Source of the DNA: Dryococelus australis
Taxonomy: Eukaryota; Arthropoda; Insecta; Phasmatodea; Phasmatidae
Direction: 5' to 3'
NCBI GenBank assembly: GCA_029891345.1
Contig: CM056993.1
Location: forward strand, 276,350,016-276,414,015
Length of the DNA: 64,000 nt
In this document: positions 46,390-58,454 of the stretch, piece after piece
Position numbering within the stretch: the stretch's first letter is position 1
Layout of the letters: each line of letters starts with the position of its first letter
Notes under the pieces: generated by a model
What the model was told of the DNA's origin: nothing
The model's database searches: none
What the model saw: the letters and a program-made list of their open reading frames with translations, nothing else
Position numbers and translations under genes: made by a program

Positions 46390-46890
46390 GATTTTGCAAA
46401 TAGCATCTAATAATACATTTGCAATCAATGTAGCAAATGTTGTATTCATCACCCAATATCACGCGTCTCCAGTCGTCCACGTTCCAGTGGCGGCGCCATT
46501 TTCACAACCGAACACGGCGCTTCGCTTGCACAGGCGAAATATGCTATTGATGGGCAGGTGCCAGAGTTATGAACCGCAGTCATCGTAACTCTTGGCGCAG
46601 TCGTAGTGCTGGATTCATAATTAGTGGGACTACGGAATTCACGGCTGATGGTATCGCACAGTATACATTACATGTTCCTGTATCGCCTCCTTCAATGCTA
46701 GACGGCCCATATATGTCACACACGTGTCATACGCAGCCGTGGTTTTGTCGTGATATTGTGCCTTCCCGTTTCAATTTCACAATCCCCTCCCCGGTGGTCG
46801 ACTTAGGCAATTTGAGAAGGGCGGAAATGGTCCAGACGGACTGCTTACTGACGTGGCAACCAATAACTACACCAAGTTAGAAGTCACTGA
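46390..46890 (-). pseudogene. Tc1-like transposase N-terminal half, minus strand
   Basis: Reading the minus strand from 46880: VSKQSVWTISALLKLPKST (first helix-turn-helix with the characteristic SxxxIS..L.LPKST pattern), then a TISRQNHGC segment, then at about 46500-46440 RHWNVDDWRRVILGDE, in which the expected SDESRF motif keeps its Asp (complement of 46448-46450) but not its flanks. The second Asp and the Glu are not found; the gene probably ended at the gypsy insertion or was deleted. Stops are present near 46600. It lies 30 bp from the MITE at 46923. Confidence 0.75.
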
Positions 46891-46922
46891 GCTCCCTTGC
46901 CCCACTCATTCTGCTGGTGTAG

Positions 46923-47262
<340 letters not shown>

Positions 47263-48330
47263 ACATCACGTAGCACTGACCAACATCGAGCCGTCTGTCT
47301 CCTTTTAAGTAACATCTAGGTGTAAGTTTACGTTTACAGAGGGGTGTCCCAATACTTTTGGTCCTTGCTCTTAACTCGAATGCAATATGAATAACCTTAA
47401 AACGTGAGTATCATTCTCTGGAAAATAATTCAGAAAGATTCAGCTAGAGCCTTAATTTCTGCGCATAAATCTGATCCAATTGTGAACATTATATATAATA
47501 TCCCTCTCTAATTTCGCATAAAATAGCTGTGAGTACAAGGAATATGTAGATATTGATATTACAAAATTAAATATACAGAAAAATATTTAAATATACGTGA
47601 CATTTTGGGTTGCTGATTGTAAACTGGTTCACGCAAGTACATTAACCAGGGAAATGGAAATAGTGATTAGATTCCCTCCATACGTGAAACTGAAGAAAGC
47701 AAACACACCCTTGCCATACTCAGGATTCGGATTCCGAGAACCCTTGCACGCCAACAGATGGTGTTCCAAACAAGGACACGACGGACAGGTATATGGGGGG
47801 GGGGGGGGGGGAAATCTCGCAGTAAAATGCTTAATGAAATACAGAAAAATGCAATTTCTAAAAACTGCCGTAGGCAACTACGAACTAATTTAAATTCCTC
47901 AATTTTGTTTTATTTTTTAAATATTCTGACGATTCGTCCTCGCCTGCGGACGTATTCTGTGGCTTCCGCTCGGCAGTAATTACTGTCGCTAGGGGCGCCC
48001 CGAGCGCAAACGGAACAGAGAAAAAATAATCGCGATTTGCACAACTGTTCGGCGAACCCCTACGGCATCTCGTCTTTCGCGGCACTTGCATGCGGCAAAC
48101 AAAATCCCTGGCGCGAGGCACGCGATATCTGGAATGGGGTTTAGAAAAATGGACCTGGAGGGGAATCTCGAGCGCTACATACTCGCACCCCCAAATAACA
48201 CTTCCTCTGTCTGTAACACCGTGAACAATTTCCTGGTTTCAGTGAGGAGGACTATGCTTGCCATCATCTTTAAGTTGGGGATGAATTACGACGATGCTCA
48301 GGCATATCATTCTTGGCACATCAGCTGTGG
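47263..48330. other. Unassigned stretch
   Basis: No gene or element recognised; a G run at 47797-47812. Frames of 70-98 codons on both strands lack motifs. Confidence 0.45.
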
Positions 48331-48560
48331 CATCACGGTGGCTGAGCGGTTAGCCTGCTCGTCTCTCACCAAGGCGATCCGGGTTCAATCCCCGGTCGGG
48401 TCACTCCGGATTTTTGCATGTGGGAATCATGTCGGACGATGCCGTTGGTCGGCGGGTTTTCTCGGGGATCTGCCCTTTCATTCCGGCGCTGCTCCATACT
48501 CACCTCATTTCACCCCACGTCGGCTCTCGAGACCTCAATAAGAGCCACCAAAATTGTTTC
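48331..48560 (+). mobile_element. SINE S1, full head
   Basis: Best preserved head in the window: CACGGTGGCTGAGCGGTTAG (A box) and CCGGGTTCAATCCCCGGTC (B box, about 48378). The body follows with small deletions (CTCGGGGATCTGCCC lacks part of the C-rich segment) and ends AAGAGCCACCAAAATTG. The 151-codon frame ending at 48541 overlaps it and is explained by it. Confidence 0.93.
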
Positions 48561-49449
48561 ACGCATTCAGCAATGACATGAATATCCTGATTAGCCTAGA
48601 CAAATAAAAGGGTAATAATTGTTATCATCATTATCGCACCATTGTTATTCAGTGCTCTAGTGTCGGCCCGATACCTGTACTGTCGGGAACTGTCGTTCAA
48701 TGCCAGAAGATAGCCATCTGACAAAGGCGTGACGTCCCTTTTGAGACAGTATGTTTGCCGTTAGAAAAAAAAAAAACAACGGCCCACTGTATTTCTTGGA
48801 TAACGGATGGATATCACCTAAATTATGTAGGCGTGATATCTCACAGCCAACATGTCACCAATAGCAAAAATAATATTCTGGCCCAATTCCGATATAGCAT
48901 CTTTGTTTTTTCGGTAAGCTGGCCATCATCTTATTAATTCCGGCTCATTAACGTTGTCGAGACATGGCTCTTAATCACAATAAAGATACAAATATGATGT
49001 CTTTTTGCCGACAAACTTTTGGAAAGTGTTTTGAATAGGCAAGACGTTAGCAAGCTTTTAATGGCATGATGTCTTTTTTGAGACCATGTGATAACCGTTA
49101 GCATGTTTTTTTCTCAATATTATGCATGTGTCACGTGGTAGCCCATGGCATTTTTTACTTTGATTTTTTTTTCATTTGTACAACTATCCGACAGATATAT
49201 TAAAAACTAACAAACACTATTTTGTTTGCAAGCCTTTCGAGAAATGTAGAAACAGTTTTTAGATTATCAGTGTTCTAAAATTATTTGCTATATTGTCATG
49301 AAATTTGTACATTCATTTATAATAATTTGTGTCATAATAAATTTGAAATTACTAGAGAGTATTAGCAACTTACCGCACTGGGAATCTGTCAGCAGGACGA
49401 CCTCACTAGAGCTTCGTCAATATCAAATGTCACGACATGAAAAGGAAAA
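48561..49449. other. Unassigned AT-rich stretch
   Basis: Nothing recognisable besides short A and T runs. Confidence 0.45.
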
Positions 49450-49522
49450 AAAATGGTGTATAGGTTAGCATGCTGGACTGTCAACTCAAGGGTCTTTGGT
49501 TCGAATCCCGCACTCGGCAAGC
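49450..49522 (+). other. tRNA-like sequence
   Basis: TGGTGTATAGGTTAGCATG (A-box-like), CTGGACTGTCAACTC in the anticodon position and TTTGGTTCGAATCCCGC (excellent B box). Stems do not pair well enough for a working tRNA, so it is a tRNA pseudogene or SINE head. Confidence 0.5.
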
Positions 49523-49665
49523 AAAAGATTGAGACATCATACAATGTGTTGAGAAGTAAATGAAATGAATATATGTAAAGAGGAAATAACTATTACTAAA
49601 ATTTTTAATAGAAAAGTTAAAGTTTTTTCATGGTTATAATGCTTATTTCTGGACATCATGCCGCT
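49523..49665. other. AT-rich spacer
   Basis: Lies between the tRNA-like sequence and the minisatellite; nothing recognised. Confidence 0.4.
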
Positions 49666-50022
49666 GCAGGCTTGGCATCGTAATGACATCCAGCCACCGT
49701 AGGACCGGCGTCTTGCCGCCATCCGGCCGCCGCAGGCCCGTTGCCGCCATCCGGCCGCCGCAGGCATGGCGTCTTGCCGCCATCTAGCCGCCGCAGGCCC
49801 GGCGTCTTGCCGCCATCCAGCCGCCGCAGGCCTGGCGTCTTGCCGCCATCCAGCCGCCGTAGGCCCGGCGTCTTAACGCCATCCAGCCGCCGCAGGCCCG
49901 GTGTCTTGCCGCCATCCATCCACCGCAGGCCTGACGTCTTGCCGCCATCCAGCCGCCGCAGGCCCGGCGTCTTGCCACTATCCGGCCGCCGCAGGCCCGG
50001 CGTCTTGCCGCCATTCATCGGG
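49666..50022 (+). repeat. 33-bp GC-rich minisatellite
   Basis: Ten to eleven tandem copies of a 33-bp unit containing CTTGCCGCCATCCAGCCGCC then GCAGGCCCGGCGT. Variation is mostly single substitutions (ATCTAG, CCATCC, CTTAAC). Because 33 is a multiple of three and few stops arise, frames on both strands stay open: the minus strand reads 11-residue GGKTPGLRRLD repeats, the plus strand RRRPGVLPPSS repeats. The array is an island of about 70% GC in AT-rich DNA. Confidence 0.95.
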
Positions 50023-50880
50023 CCGCTTCCGGCATAAGATAACGGTCGGCATCATCTGGCCGGAGTTTGTCGACTATCTTTTACTGGCCCGTACTTTTCG
50101 TGTTCGTTGGGACCATTTTATAGAAATAGTGCTTTCATTACCAATAATTATGTAAGAGGAGTAATCTACGTAAGGCCAGGCAAGACGATTACAGGATGCG
50201 CAACTTGAATACACTCGCTAAGCTTATTTTGCGTACGGAACTTAACGTATGCCTTAGCGGCGAGTGCATTAAAAAAAATCCATCAATAACAGTAAATCTT
50301 TGAATATGGGCGAAGGAAAAAACCTATACGTAAATAAACCACATAAAGCACAAGTAATAAATATTGATTCGATCGTACTGTCCATAAAGAAGTTTGAATA
50401 ACACCTATGTTTCAGGTGTTGCATTCTCCACATGGTTCGAAAGGACAGCAGTCCATGCCCGAGATGGGATACACACTAATGCTCTGCCAGCAGATACATT
50501 ATATTTATGTTCCCCAAACAGAAGGTTGAGGATATTGCCATTAAAAAAAATTAGTTGGGAGGTACATAAGTTACCGTCAAGACAAAAATGATATATATAT
50601 ATAAATTTGAAGGTGATCGATAGGAACACTTTCACCGTAAATCCTCTTTTCGAAGTCACATACATAAAACAGTAACGAGCACGTCCTTCGGGAATAAACG
50701 CCGATCGTAAAAAAAATCATAATTTAAGGCGAAGCCCCTTGGGAAATCAAATCAAAAGGTGTAAATGTACCAAATCACTAGGTCGGAATAACAGCACACA
50801 TACAGAAATAAACACACAATAAAGTGTACACAGGGGAGGGCCGAACGAGTGATGGCCCCCATGATATACCATTGCGAAAT
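50023..50880. other. Unassigned stretch
   Basis: AT-rich; nothing recognised. Confidence 0.45.
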
Positions 50881-51131
50881 CAGTGAGTGAAGAGATTTGG
50901 GCGGCTCTTAACAGCGAGGTCTTGAGAGCCGATGCGGGTGATTAAGGTGAGTATGGAGTGGCACCGGAATGAAAGGGCGGGGGAAACGGAAGATCCCGAG
51001 AAAACCAATCGACCAACGGCATCGTTCGGCACGATTCCCACATGCGAAAGCTCGGTGACCCGGCCGGGGAATGAACCCGGATCGCCTTGGTGGGAGGCAA
51101 GCGGTCTAAACACTCGACCACCGTGGCCCCC
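50881..51131 (-). mobile_element. SINE S1, full length
   Basis: Minus-strand copy with head near 51131 (complement GGGGGCCACGGTGGTCGAGTG), B box from ATCCGGGTTCATTCCCCGG, complete body and CACTCACTG tail at 50881. AAATCAG appears at both ends (about 50877 and 51132), a likely target duplication. Confidence 0.92.
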
Positions 51132-52779
51132 AAAATCAGAGGAAGCAAAATTCGTTTTGTGACAAACAGTTCATCCTGGTCATATTTTGGTGACCTTAGC
51201 ATTATGGAACTATGGAGACTCAAAGAGCCAGAACAGAACATATTAAAATGCCATTTTATAAAATTTGTCGCGTCATAACATTTAAAAAACACGTTAAATT
51301 TTAAAACAGAGGCTTAAAATTATTTCGTTAAAGTTTAAAAGAAAAATTTACGTTATAATTTTAAAATGTCAAGAGTTAAAATTCCCCTGCCTCCACCCTT
51401 GAACCCTCACCCCTTCATCCTCTCCGGAGACAGAGGATCCGACAGTGGTGGTTGTCGTTTTGTGAGGTGTCCGTCGTGTGTTTGATATTTATGTCGGTGT
51501 TGTGTTGGTGCCAGTGAAATGTTGTTTGCGTAGGTGTCGTATAGTTAAGTTTTGTTTCTTCAATTTATTTGTTCTTGTGTATATCAGTATTATTAATGTC
51601 TGTGTGGGTAGTTCGACGTCAACATACTGATTATTATTGTCTGTGTTGATACGTGATGAATTATTTGTGAGGGCTCAAGAGGAACATTTAGTAATTTAAA
51701 TTTCTAAAATTATACTAGAAGTAATTATTACTCATACTCTATCTACTATCTAGATTGATAGGTTTTCTTTGATTAGTGATTACATTTCACCAGCCGGCGT
51801 TTTGATGTTACATATAAAACAGTATTTATCCACGCCACCAAAACAGAACCATGTGTGCGTTACTGATTATTCGTACGTGTAAGTTCCACATACCTACTAC
51901 GTGTACGCAGCACAACAGCTCTGGCCCTAGTACAAAAAAATGTAGTCGCATATTTGCTACCTTCCAGCGGGCACGGCGCCTACCCACAATACGCTTAATT
52001 ACAACCGCCGACTCTTCAACATTCACCGCCCGTTAACTTTTAATTAAATCGAGAATGTGTCTGAGGCGAGTTCGTTAGCTCTGCGGGCAGCCAGTGGAAG
52101 ATGACCGGCCAAGATATGCTGGCTCGGCTAGTCCGGAACTTGCGGGCCAACTTCGCTTGCGGACAAGTGATGACTTACAGTGCGCCATGCACACCACGAG
52201 CAGGAGATTAGCTCACTTATTACCACTGATCAAAGATGAGGTATGCTCGGTTTCGTGTTCTGAGCACGTGCCGAACACTGACCGACGAGCTGCCAGCTCA
52301 AATGTCCAATTCACATGGTCATTGACGTGGATGTTTGTATCCGAGTTTCCAATAGACCTGCTCTTTTACGTATAAAAAAGGTGCCGCGAATACATCCCGG
52401 TTGCGTTAAAACTACAAAAAAAAAAATTATACTCCAGTTCCAAAGAATGTTCTCAAATGAAGAGTGGGCTAATCATGAGTATTGAGTCACGTGGTATGCA
52501 TGTGGTATTCACAGCTGTATTTGCCAAAGAAAATCGCCGTCTGCCAAAGCCTCCAAACAGTGTGCTGGTTTCCAGTCTTACAGAAGTTGTCATATAAAAA
52601 AAACGGTTTAACCATTTTTCAGCGATATCTGTTTACGAATAAAATGCATAAATAAGTAAATATATTACATATGCATGCATATATATTATTTATTTATTTC
52701 GCTTATGAATGGTAGCGTCCGTTTTCTACTTCCTTCTTTAATGTGTAATATTTAAAGTGAAAAATGTCAAATTCGAGCG
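51132..52779. other. Unassigned 1.6-kb interval
   Basis: No gene or element recognised. The 93-codon frame at 52094-52375 has no motif. Confidence 0.45.
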
Positions 52780-53035
52780 TTTCGCGACCATTTTTAGGTA
52801 CAAAACTCCCCGATAAAGGTTACTGAACACAGCATAGGAATACGCAGCACACCTTTGCCTTTATTTTTACACTATAGGAATATAGGGTCACCACTTAAGA
52901 GTCCTATAGAGGCGAGTTTGCGATATAGTTATTGCACGCCACTTCAGTGCATTGCGCGTACAGGTTCGCAGACATTCGATGTGCATACCTAGATCGCCCT
53001 TAGCGCACCCGCGTTTCTTAGTAAGATATCCCCAT
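52780..53035 (+). repeat. Dispersed repeat H, diverged copy
   Basis: CCATTTTTAGGTACAAAACT, GCAGCACACCTTTGCC and TAGGGTCACCACTTAAGAG match the H copies at 29190 and, in complement, at 9893 and 13974. Boundaries are uncertain. Confidence 0.6.
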
Positions 53036-54149
53036 CCAGGCTGTTCAAGAGCTAAAATGTTTTATCTAGATTTGGAGGATTTTAAATGATTTCGTGACTA
53101 GATATCGATTACAAATTGACAGACATACCAGGCAATTCGGAAAATAACATTAATAATGTATTTTAAGCGTAGATGTGAGAATTTTAACTATGAAACCCTT
53201 ATTCGAACAAATTTCACAACTGGTTTTATAACTCGCTGTTCTTTTTTCAGATAACGTGTTATTGAAGTCACAGGAATTACATTTTAAAATTTCAATGAAA
53301 TGCAATACTTCGGTCACCTGCGGTATGGGATTAATGTCTATCTGTAGTTAAATGAAATTTTTATCTCTAAAGTCGAACTGCACACCACAAAAATTCGATG
53401 CGCATGCCAATTCAATATGCATTATAGTACGTATAGGCACACAAATAGCCTGGTTCTCTCAACTGAACAAATGTGTGTCTATTTATATTAAAACAATGTT
53501 TGAAGGATAGGGGCATAATGAAGACCTTAATAGTTAACGCTTAAAAAATGTCCTTGAAGTCAAGCCAACTAGTCCTAGGCGTTTCAATGTTCGTAAGGGA
53601 TGAACGTCTTAAATAAATTAGGAATTTTAACTTGATCCTTTCATTTCATCGAGTTCCATAAAAACCACTAAACAGCTATTTTTTCCACAATACATTATAA
53701 TTCACTACATTAAAATCCCCTGTGAATCTAATAAATTACTAATGAATATATAATTACACTAATTAGTCCAGTTGCACCAATGTTTCAATTTCTCGCGATT
53801 TAAAACCTCCGTTCCGACGACCTAATAAGCCCTACATTATCAAATTATAAGAAAAATCCAAAGCAGAAATACAGTATTTACAATTTATCAGGGAAACTAT
53901 GTTGGTACAACTTAAAAAACAATGACTGAAAACTGATACATCGCGCCGGGTGAAGGAATTTATGTTGGTTCCTCCGACATGTAACGATCCAAAAGCGACA
54001 CAGACTGCACGCTTCACAATTCCGAAAATTCATCTTCTTGTGTCACGCATGCCATTCAGCCATCCATCACACAGGCATCCATCGCAACCAAAGAACGCCG
54101 AGAGTGAAATACAGTCGATAAATGTAACACAGCCGACGGAATGAGATAC
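53036..54149. other. Unassigned AT-rich stretch
   Basis: Nothing recognisable. Confidence 0.45.
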
Positions 54150-54236
54150 ACGTATCGAGGTGATGAGGAATGTGGTCGTATCGAAGCGATGTGGAATGTG
54201 ATCGTATCGAAGCGATGTGGAATGTGGTCCAACTAC
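54150..54236 (+). repeat. Short tandem repeat, about 27 bp unit
   Basis: Three imperfect units of CGTATCGAAGCGATGTGG followed by AATGTGGT; the first has GAGGTGATGAGG in place of GAAGCGATGTGG. Confidence 0.85.
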
Positions 54237-55087
54237 TGAGGTAAAACGGCTTGGGAAAAAAATCAAAGCATACTTTTTTAGTTACGTGTCTGGTACCCAG
54301 TCGATATATAGGCCTACACGTTTAAATTTTATTTCTTCAGCGGGAGTACATAAATTATGAAGGATAGAATAAATTTAGTCCTTTATTTCGTATGTTGAAC
54401 CGTATAATTTAAATGTAAGACACCCCATTGAGAAAAAGACTGCACGAAAAGCGCAAGGTGCCGGCCATTCATTATTAAAACATTCGATCACGAAACAGAT
54501 ACTGCAAAGCTAAGAAAAAAACATGCTGCCAAAAAAATACTACGTTTTAAATTACTTACAACTAAAATTATGGGGTAGGCTAGTAAAAACCGTAATTGAT
54601 ATTACGTGGTCCACGCAGAGGTAACAACAACCCACTGGTTAAATATTTTAATTATTTTTTTCGCTCGCATATTAACATTTTCTGCAAAACCGCAAGCATA
54701 TTCCATTAGTGAGGGTTGGGTTTCTGAGAGAACACGCTAATGAAGTATGCAGTATCGTCATATTATAACCTTGAACACTTTTGTTCGGTAAAATTCTCAT
54801 ACGAGTAAAATTACTGAAAATTTATATTACGCATTTCAAAGAAGCATGTATATTTTAACACATATTTCAAATTGTATAATTTCCCTCATATATTACTGTG
54901 AATAATGCAACACATCCGTTTAGTTTTCTGTGGATTCCTAGAAACTTGAGTATCAAATGAAAATCTTTATTTTACACGCAAGTTATAGGAATTCACAGAG
55001 AACCAGTTGGCTTAGCTCTAAGACTTCGTAGCTCCATTTTAAGAAATGGCACAGAAGAACAACATAGCTTTCGACGTAAAATAGGTA
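54237..55087. other. Unassigned AT-rich stretch
   Basis: Nothing recognisable. Confidence 0.45.
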
Positions 55088-55310
55088 CGTGAGTGAAGAT
55101 ATTTGGGCGACTCTTAATGTCGAGGACTTAAGGGCCGATGAGGGTGAAGCGAGGTGAGTATGGAGCAGTGCCGTAATGGAAGGGCAGGGTAAACGGGAGA
55201 TCCCCGAGAAAATCTGTCGACCAGCGGCATCGTCCGACACGATTCCCACATGCGAGAATCCGAGGGCGAACCCGGCGGGATTCGAATCCGGTTCGCCTTG
55301 GCAGGAGACG
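55088..55310 (-). mobile_element. SINE S1, A box missing
   Basis: Minus strand. The B box (complement CCGGATTCGAATCCCGCCGG) and body are present, the CACTCACG tail is at 55088, and the sequence beyond 55310 lacks the A-box part of the head. Confidence 0.9.
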
Positions 55311-56969
55311 AGATAAAATAGGCGCCAAGTTTCAATTTTTAGAACTATAGCAACGTGATCCATAGTTGACGTAAGATATTTTATACGAAAAAGCACATTT
55401 AAATTACACACAATTCTTATCCAGACACAAATATTCGGAAAAGCTGCACTTACAAGGTTTTAAAAATAAGCCGCTGAAATATTGTACTTGTGTTTTGAAA
55501 ATTCCGCATGAAAATATAAAAGACCAAAACTTTGCATATAAAATTTTTTTTTTCTGCGGTACTGACAGCAAGGTTTTTCTTTTTCCCCAGTATGGAACTG
55601 CAGTACATAATTACTTCTAAACTTACGTACACATTGTAAGCAGGCATGACGTAACATTTGCAACTCGAACGAATATGTAGCTATTGACCTGAGTTGATGT
55701 TAAAAAGTAGGAAAATCCCTCCAATTTTATCGAGATTACTTCAACCCGTAACTTGAGTTGAGCACAATAGCCTTCCGTATTCATCATTACTACAAAAAAA
55801 AAAAACACACAGACCAATCTGCGAATCATGGAAAATACTTCAAACCTAGAAAGAATAATACTTCCATTTCTTATGCAGCAAACCCAATTTTTTATTTACA
55901 GAACTCGCATTTATAGGAATGCGATCGCACGCTTTGAATACACTGAAGTATCTCGAAAGCGTACCCACTGAAATGCAATTTTCTGATTTTTTCTGATTTC
56001 TGTATTATACCTCATGTTATAGGATATATACATAATCCCTAATACTAAGAGAAAGACAAAAATTGTGTCGTAAAAATGAAACACAATTGAAGTACCTGAG
56101 CATATAATGGAATACCCTAAGACAGACTGGATCATAATACTTATACCAATTCTTCCAACGTATTCTTTTTTAACCCCGAAACAGGACGTAGCTTTTGATT
56201 ATCATTATAGAATAAACAACCAATCAACGAAGATGATCTAGTTGATGTTTATAAACAATGTCTTGGTGGTAAAGCTTAGTGTTAACATTTATATACAAAC
56301 ACATACGTATTTATAAGTTATTTATGTGTTTATATTACATATTAGCAACACATTGTTTCCGTTGAGGAGCGCCAACATGGCTGAAATGACTAGTGGCTAA
56401 ACAGGGGAAAAGGGAGAATCTCAAAAGAACAGCCGAACGACGTCAACTCAGCATCATTACCCGAACGAGAATATTTTCCGTGTAGAACATTACCCAAGGC
56501 TAAGGATCGAAACGGGTACTCCAGGATCAGCAAAAAGGCCAGTGGTTGACTACACACACTCATATTAGTAACAGCCACATGATCTCTGCACGAGTGCAGG
56601 CACTTTTATCAACATACACGCGGCAGACCTGCAACTTGACCGTACACACCTTGAACAAACAAAATCACTTACTACTATCAAACCGCCAAATATAATTCGC
56701 CCTCGTGTGTTTGGCAGACGAAAAATCCGTTAACATGTACTACAATTGTGCTACATTTTAATTTAAATCGTCTATGGGATTCGTGCACTTTTAGATTTAC
56801 GAAATGTAGGATGCGTTCAACACTAACTCACACATTTCGATAAGCGATATCCGTCTACATGTACCTATATAGTTCCATCACACTACCACGTATATGCACA
56901 CACACATACATACATACATACATTCATATAAATACATATGCGCGTAGATATATATGTATATGTTTGCGT

Positions 56970-57004
<35 letters not shown>

Positions 57005-58020
57005 GTCTACGTATATATTATACACATATACATCTACATAAACATCTCAATAGTATACGTAGACTGACTTAAATTGGAAAGTTGGAAGCGAGATCAACCA
57101 TAAAGTGGGGTGCAATTGATTAGCAGAGGTGAGATTAATCACATCAAATTTTTTTAAAAATTAATGTCAGATATGGAACCTGACCCAAACATGTACATTA
57201 CCTTAATACGTGATCAATTTCACCCTTGCTGATCAATTTAACCCCACTTTACTGTACTCGTTTCAATTTAATGTCAAATTAAATACATTTTATTTTATGA
57301 GAAGGATAATAATATTGAAAAATCAATGGCATTGTTTTATCCCGAATGCTAAATTTATCAGGCACCCGACAACGCTAATGACTAGTGGCTCGAAACTGCG
57401 TAAGTCCACTTTGCTAATTTTTATAAATGCGCGTTTTTTTTGTACGCTTTGTTTTCAATATTAATTATTTTCACGCGGCTCAGTGCACATTAAAATAATT
57501 TAAAATAGTTAAATCTGTACATATTTCAACTACTGCGTTTTCGGGTAACTTATAGCAACCGCCACTTTGTTTCAGACGCAGCTGCGAGTAAAAATAAAAT
57601 CATGACAAAGCTTTTGCAACTTTAGATTAGGTTCGCGTGAGAAACTCCTATGAGGGAGAGCCACTCGACGGTTCAGCTTCATTTCTGCCAGGACGTACAT
57701 ATGACACTGCGGGTGCAAGCAGTGCCCTGACTGCTCGAGTAAACCCGTCAGATTGCTGTTCAAACACACTCCGGAGCTATCTTGCGGTAAATACGATGGC
57801 ACTTGGCTCCCTTTCCGGCTGGGCCAAATTATCCGAGCCACGCCACAGACCCCACTCTGCTGAAACACGCTGACACAAGTCGCCGGACACTGCAGCTGAC
57901 TACACAGCACCGAGGAAGAGGGACGGGAACACGGCGTAAAAAGACGGGAAGACTCCAAACGGGCATTACGCATGCACTAATTCACTATTAACAGCTGCGC
58001 GGCCGAGAATCACGGCACTA
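55311..58020. other. Unassigned 2.7-kb interval
   Basis: AT-rich with simple repeats at 56896-57003. The 57640-58010 part is less AT-rich and is open on the minus strand for 133 codons and on the plus strand for 78; no motif supports either. No element recognised. Confidence 0.45.
56896..57003 (+). repeat. Mixed AC, ACAT and AT microsatellites
   Basis: Short runs of CACACA, ACATACATACAT, then after an AT-rich gap an AC run (56971-56988) followed by an AT run (56989-57003). Confidence 0.9.
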
Positions 58021-58454
58021 TACACACTGTTCACGGTTTAACGAGCACTTACTTTTGAAATCAACCTAAGGAAGAAAGTCACTGCTCCTACCTGCATATA
58101 TTTTAACGGGCGCACAGAGTGGCATGTGCTTAGTAAAGTTGGTAGCGATGGAGGAAAAGTAGTTCCATTACTTAACGTCAAACAGAAAGTGTTTGGTAAC
58201 CATTTGTGATAACTTAAATTATTACTTCAGCTTCCTGTTATTTTTAATACACTGAAGTCTAAAAATGAGCAGATTTGTAAAGTATTCGCTTTTCTAACAA
58301 TTTCACAGTTTCACGTGACCGACGCATGAATAAAGTGATGAAGCCCGTGACAATGTTAATTTTATATAAGGCGGAAAAATACAAAACGGACATACAAGTA
58401 GATCTTAAGCAGGGCTTTCATTTCATAAGTGCTCATTTTACCGTGAACAGCCTA
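58021..58454 (+). mobile_element. TA-MITE, long class
   Basis: Left TACACACTGTTCACGGTTTA, right CATTTTACCGTGAACAGCCTA, interior of the long class (TTTCACGTGACCGACGCATG, AGTAGATCTTAAGCAGGGC). The outermost left bases have changed. Confidence 0.9.

Noticed and set aside
48086..48541. The longest open frame (151 codons, plus strand).
   Set aside because: Its second half is SINE S1 sequence; the first half has no motif. The same applies to frames at 34956-35387 and 54983-55411.
49450..49522. A functional tRNA gene.
   Set aside because: The B box is excellent, but acceptor, anticodon and T stems do not pair well and no terminator-like T run follows directly.
49666..50022. A CRISPR-like array.
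   Set aside because: Units are contiguous 33-bp tandem repeats with no unique spacers, in a eukaryotic setting.
57572..57973. A 133-codon minus-strand frame.
   Set aside because: No domain or motif, plus-strand frames overlap it, and local composition is GC-rich, which lengthens random frames.
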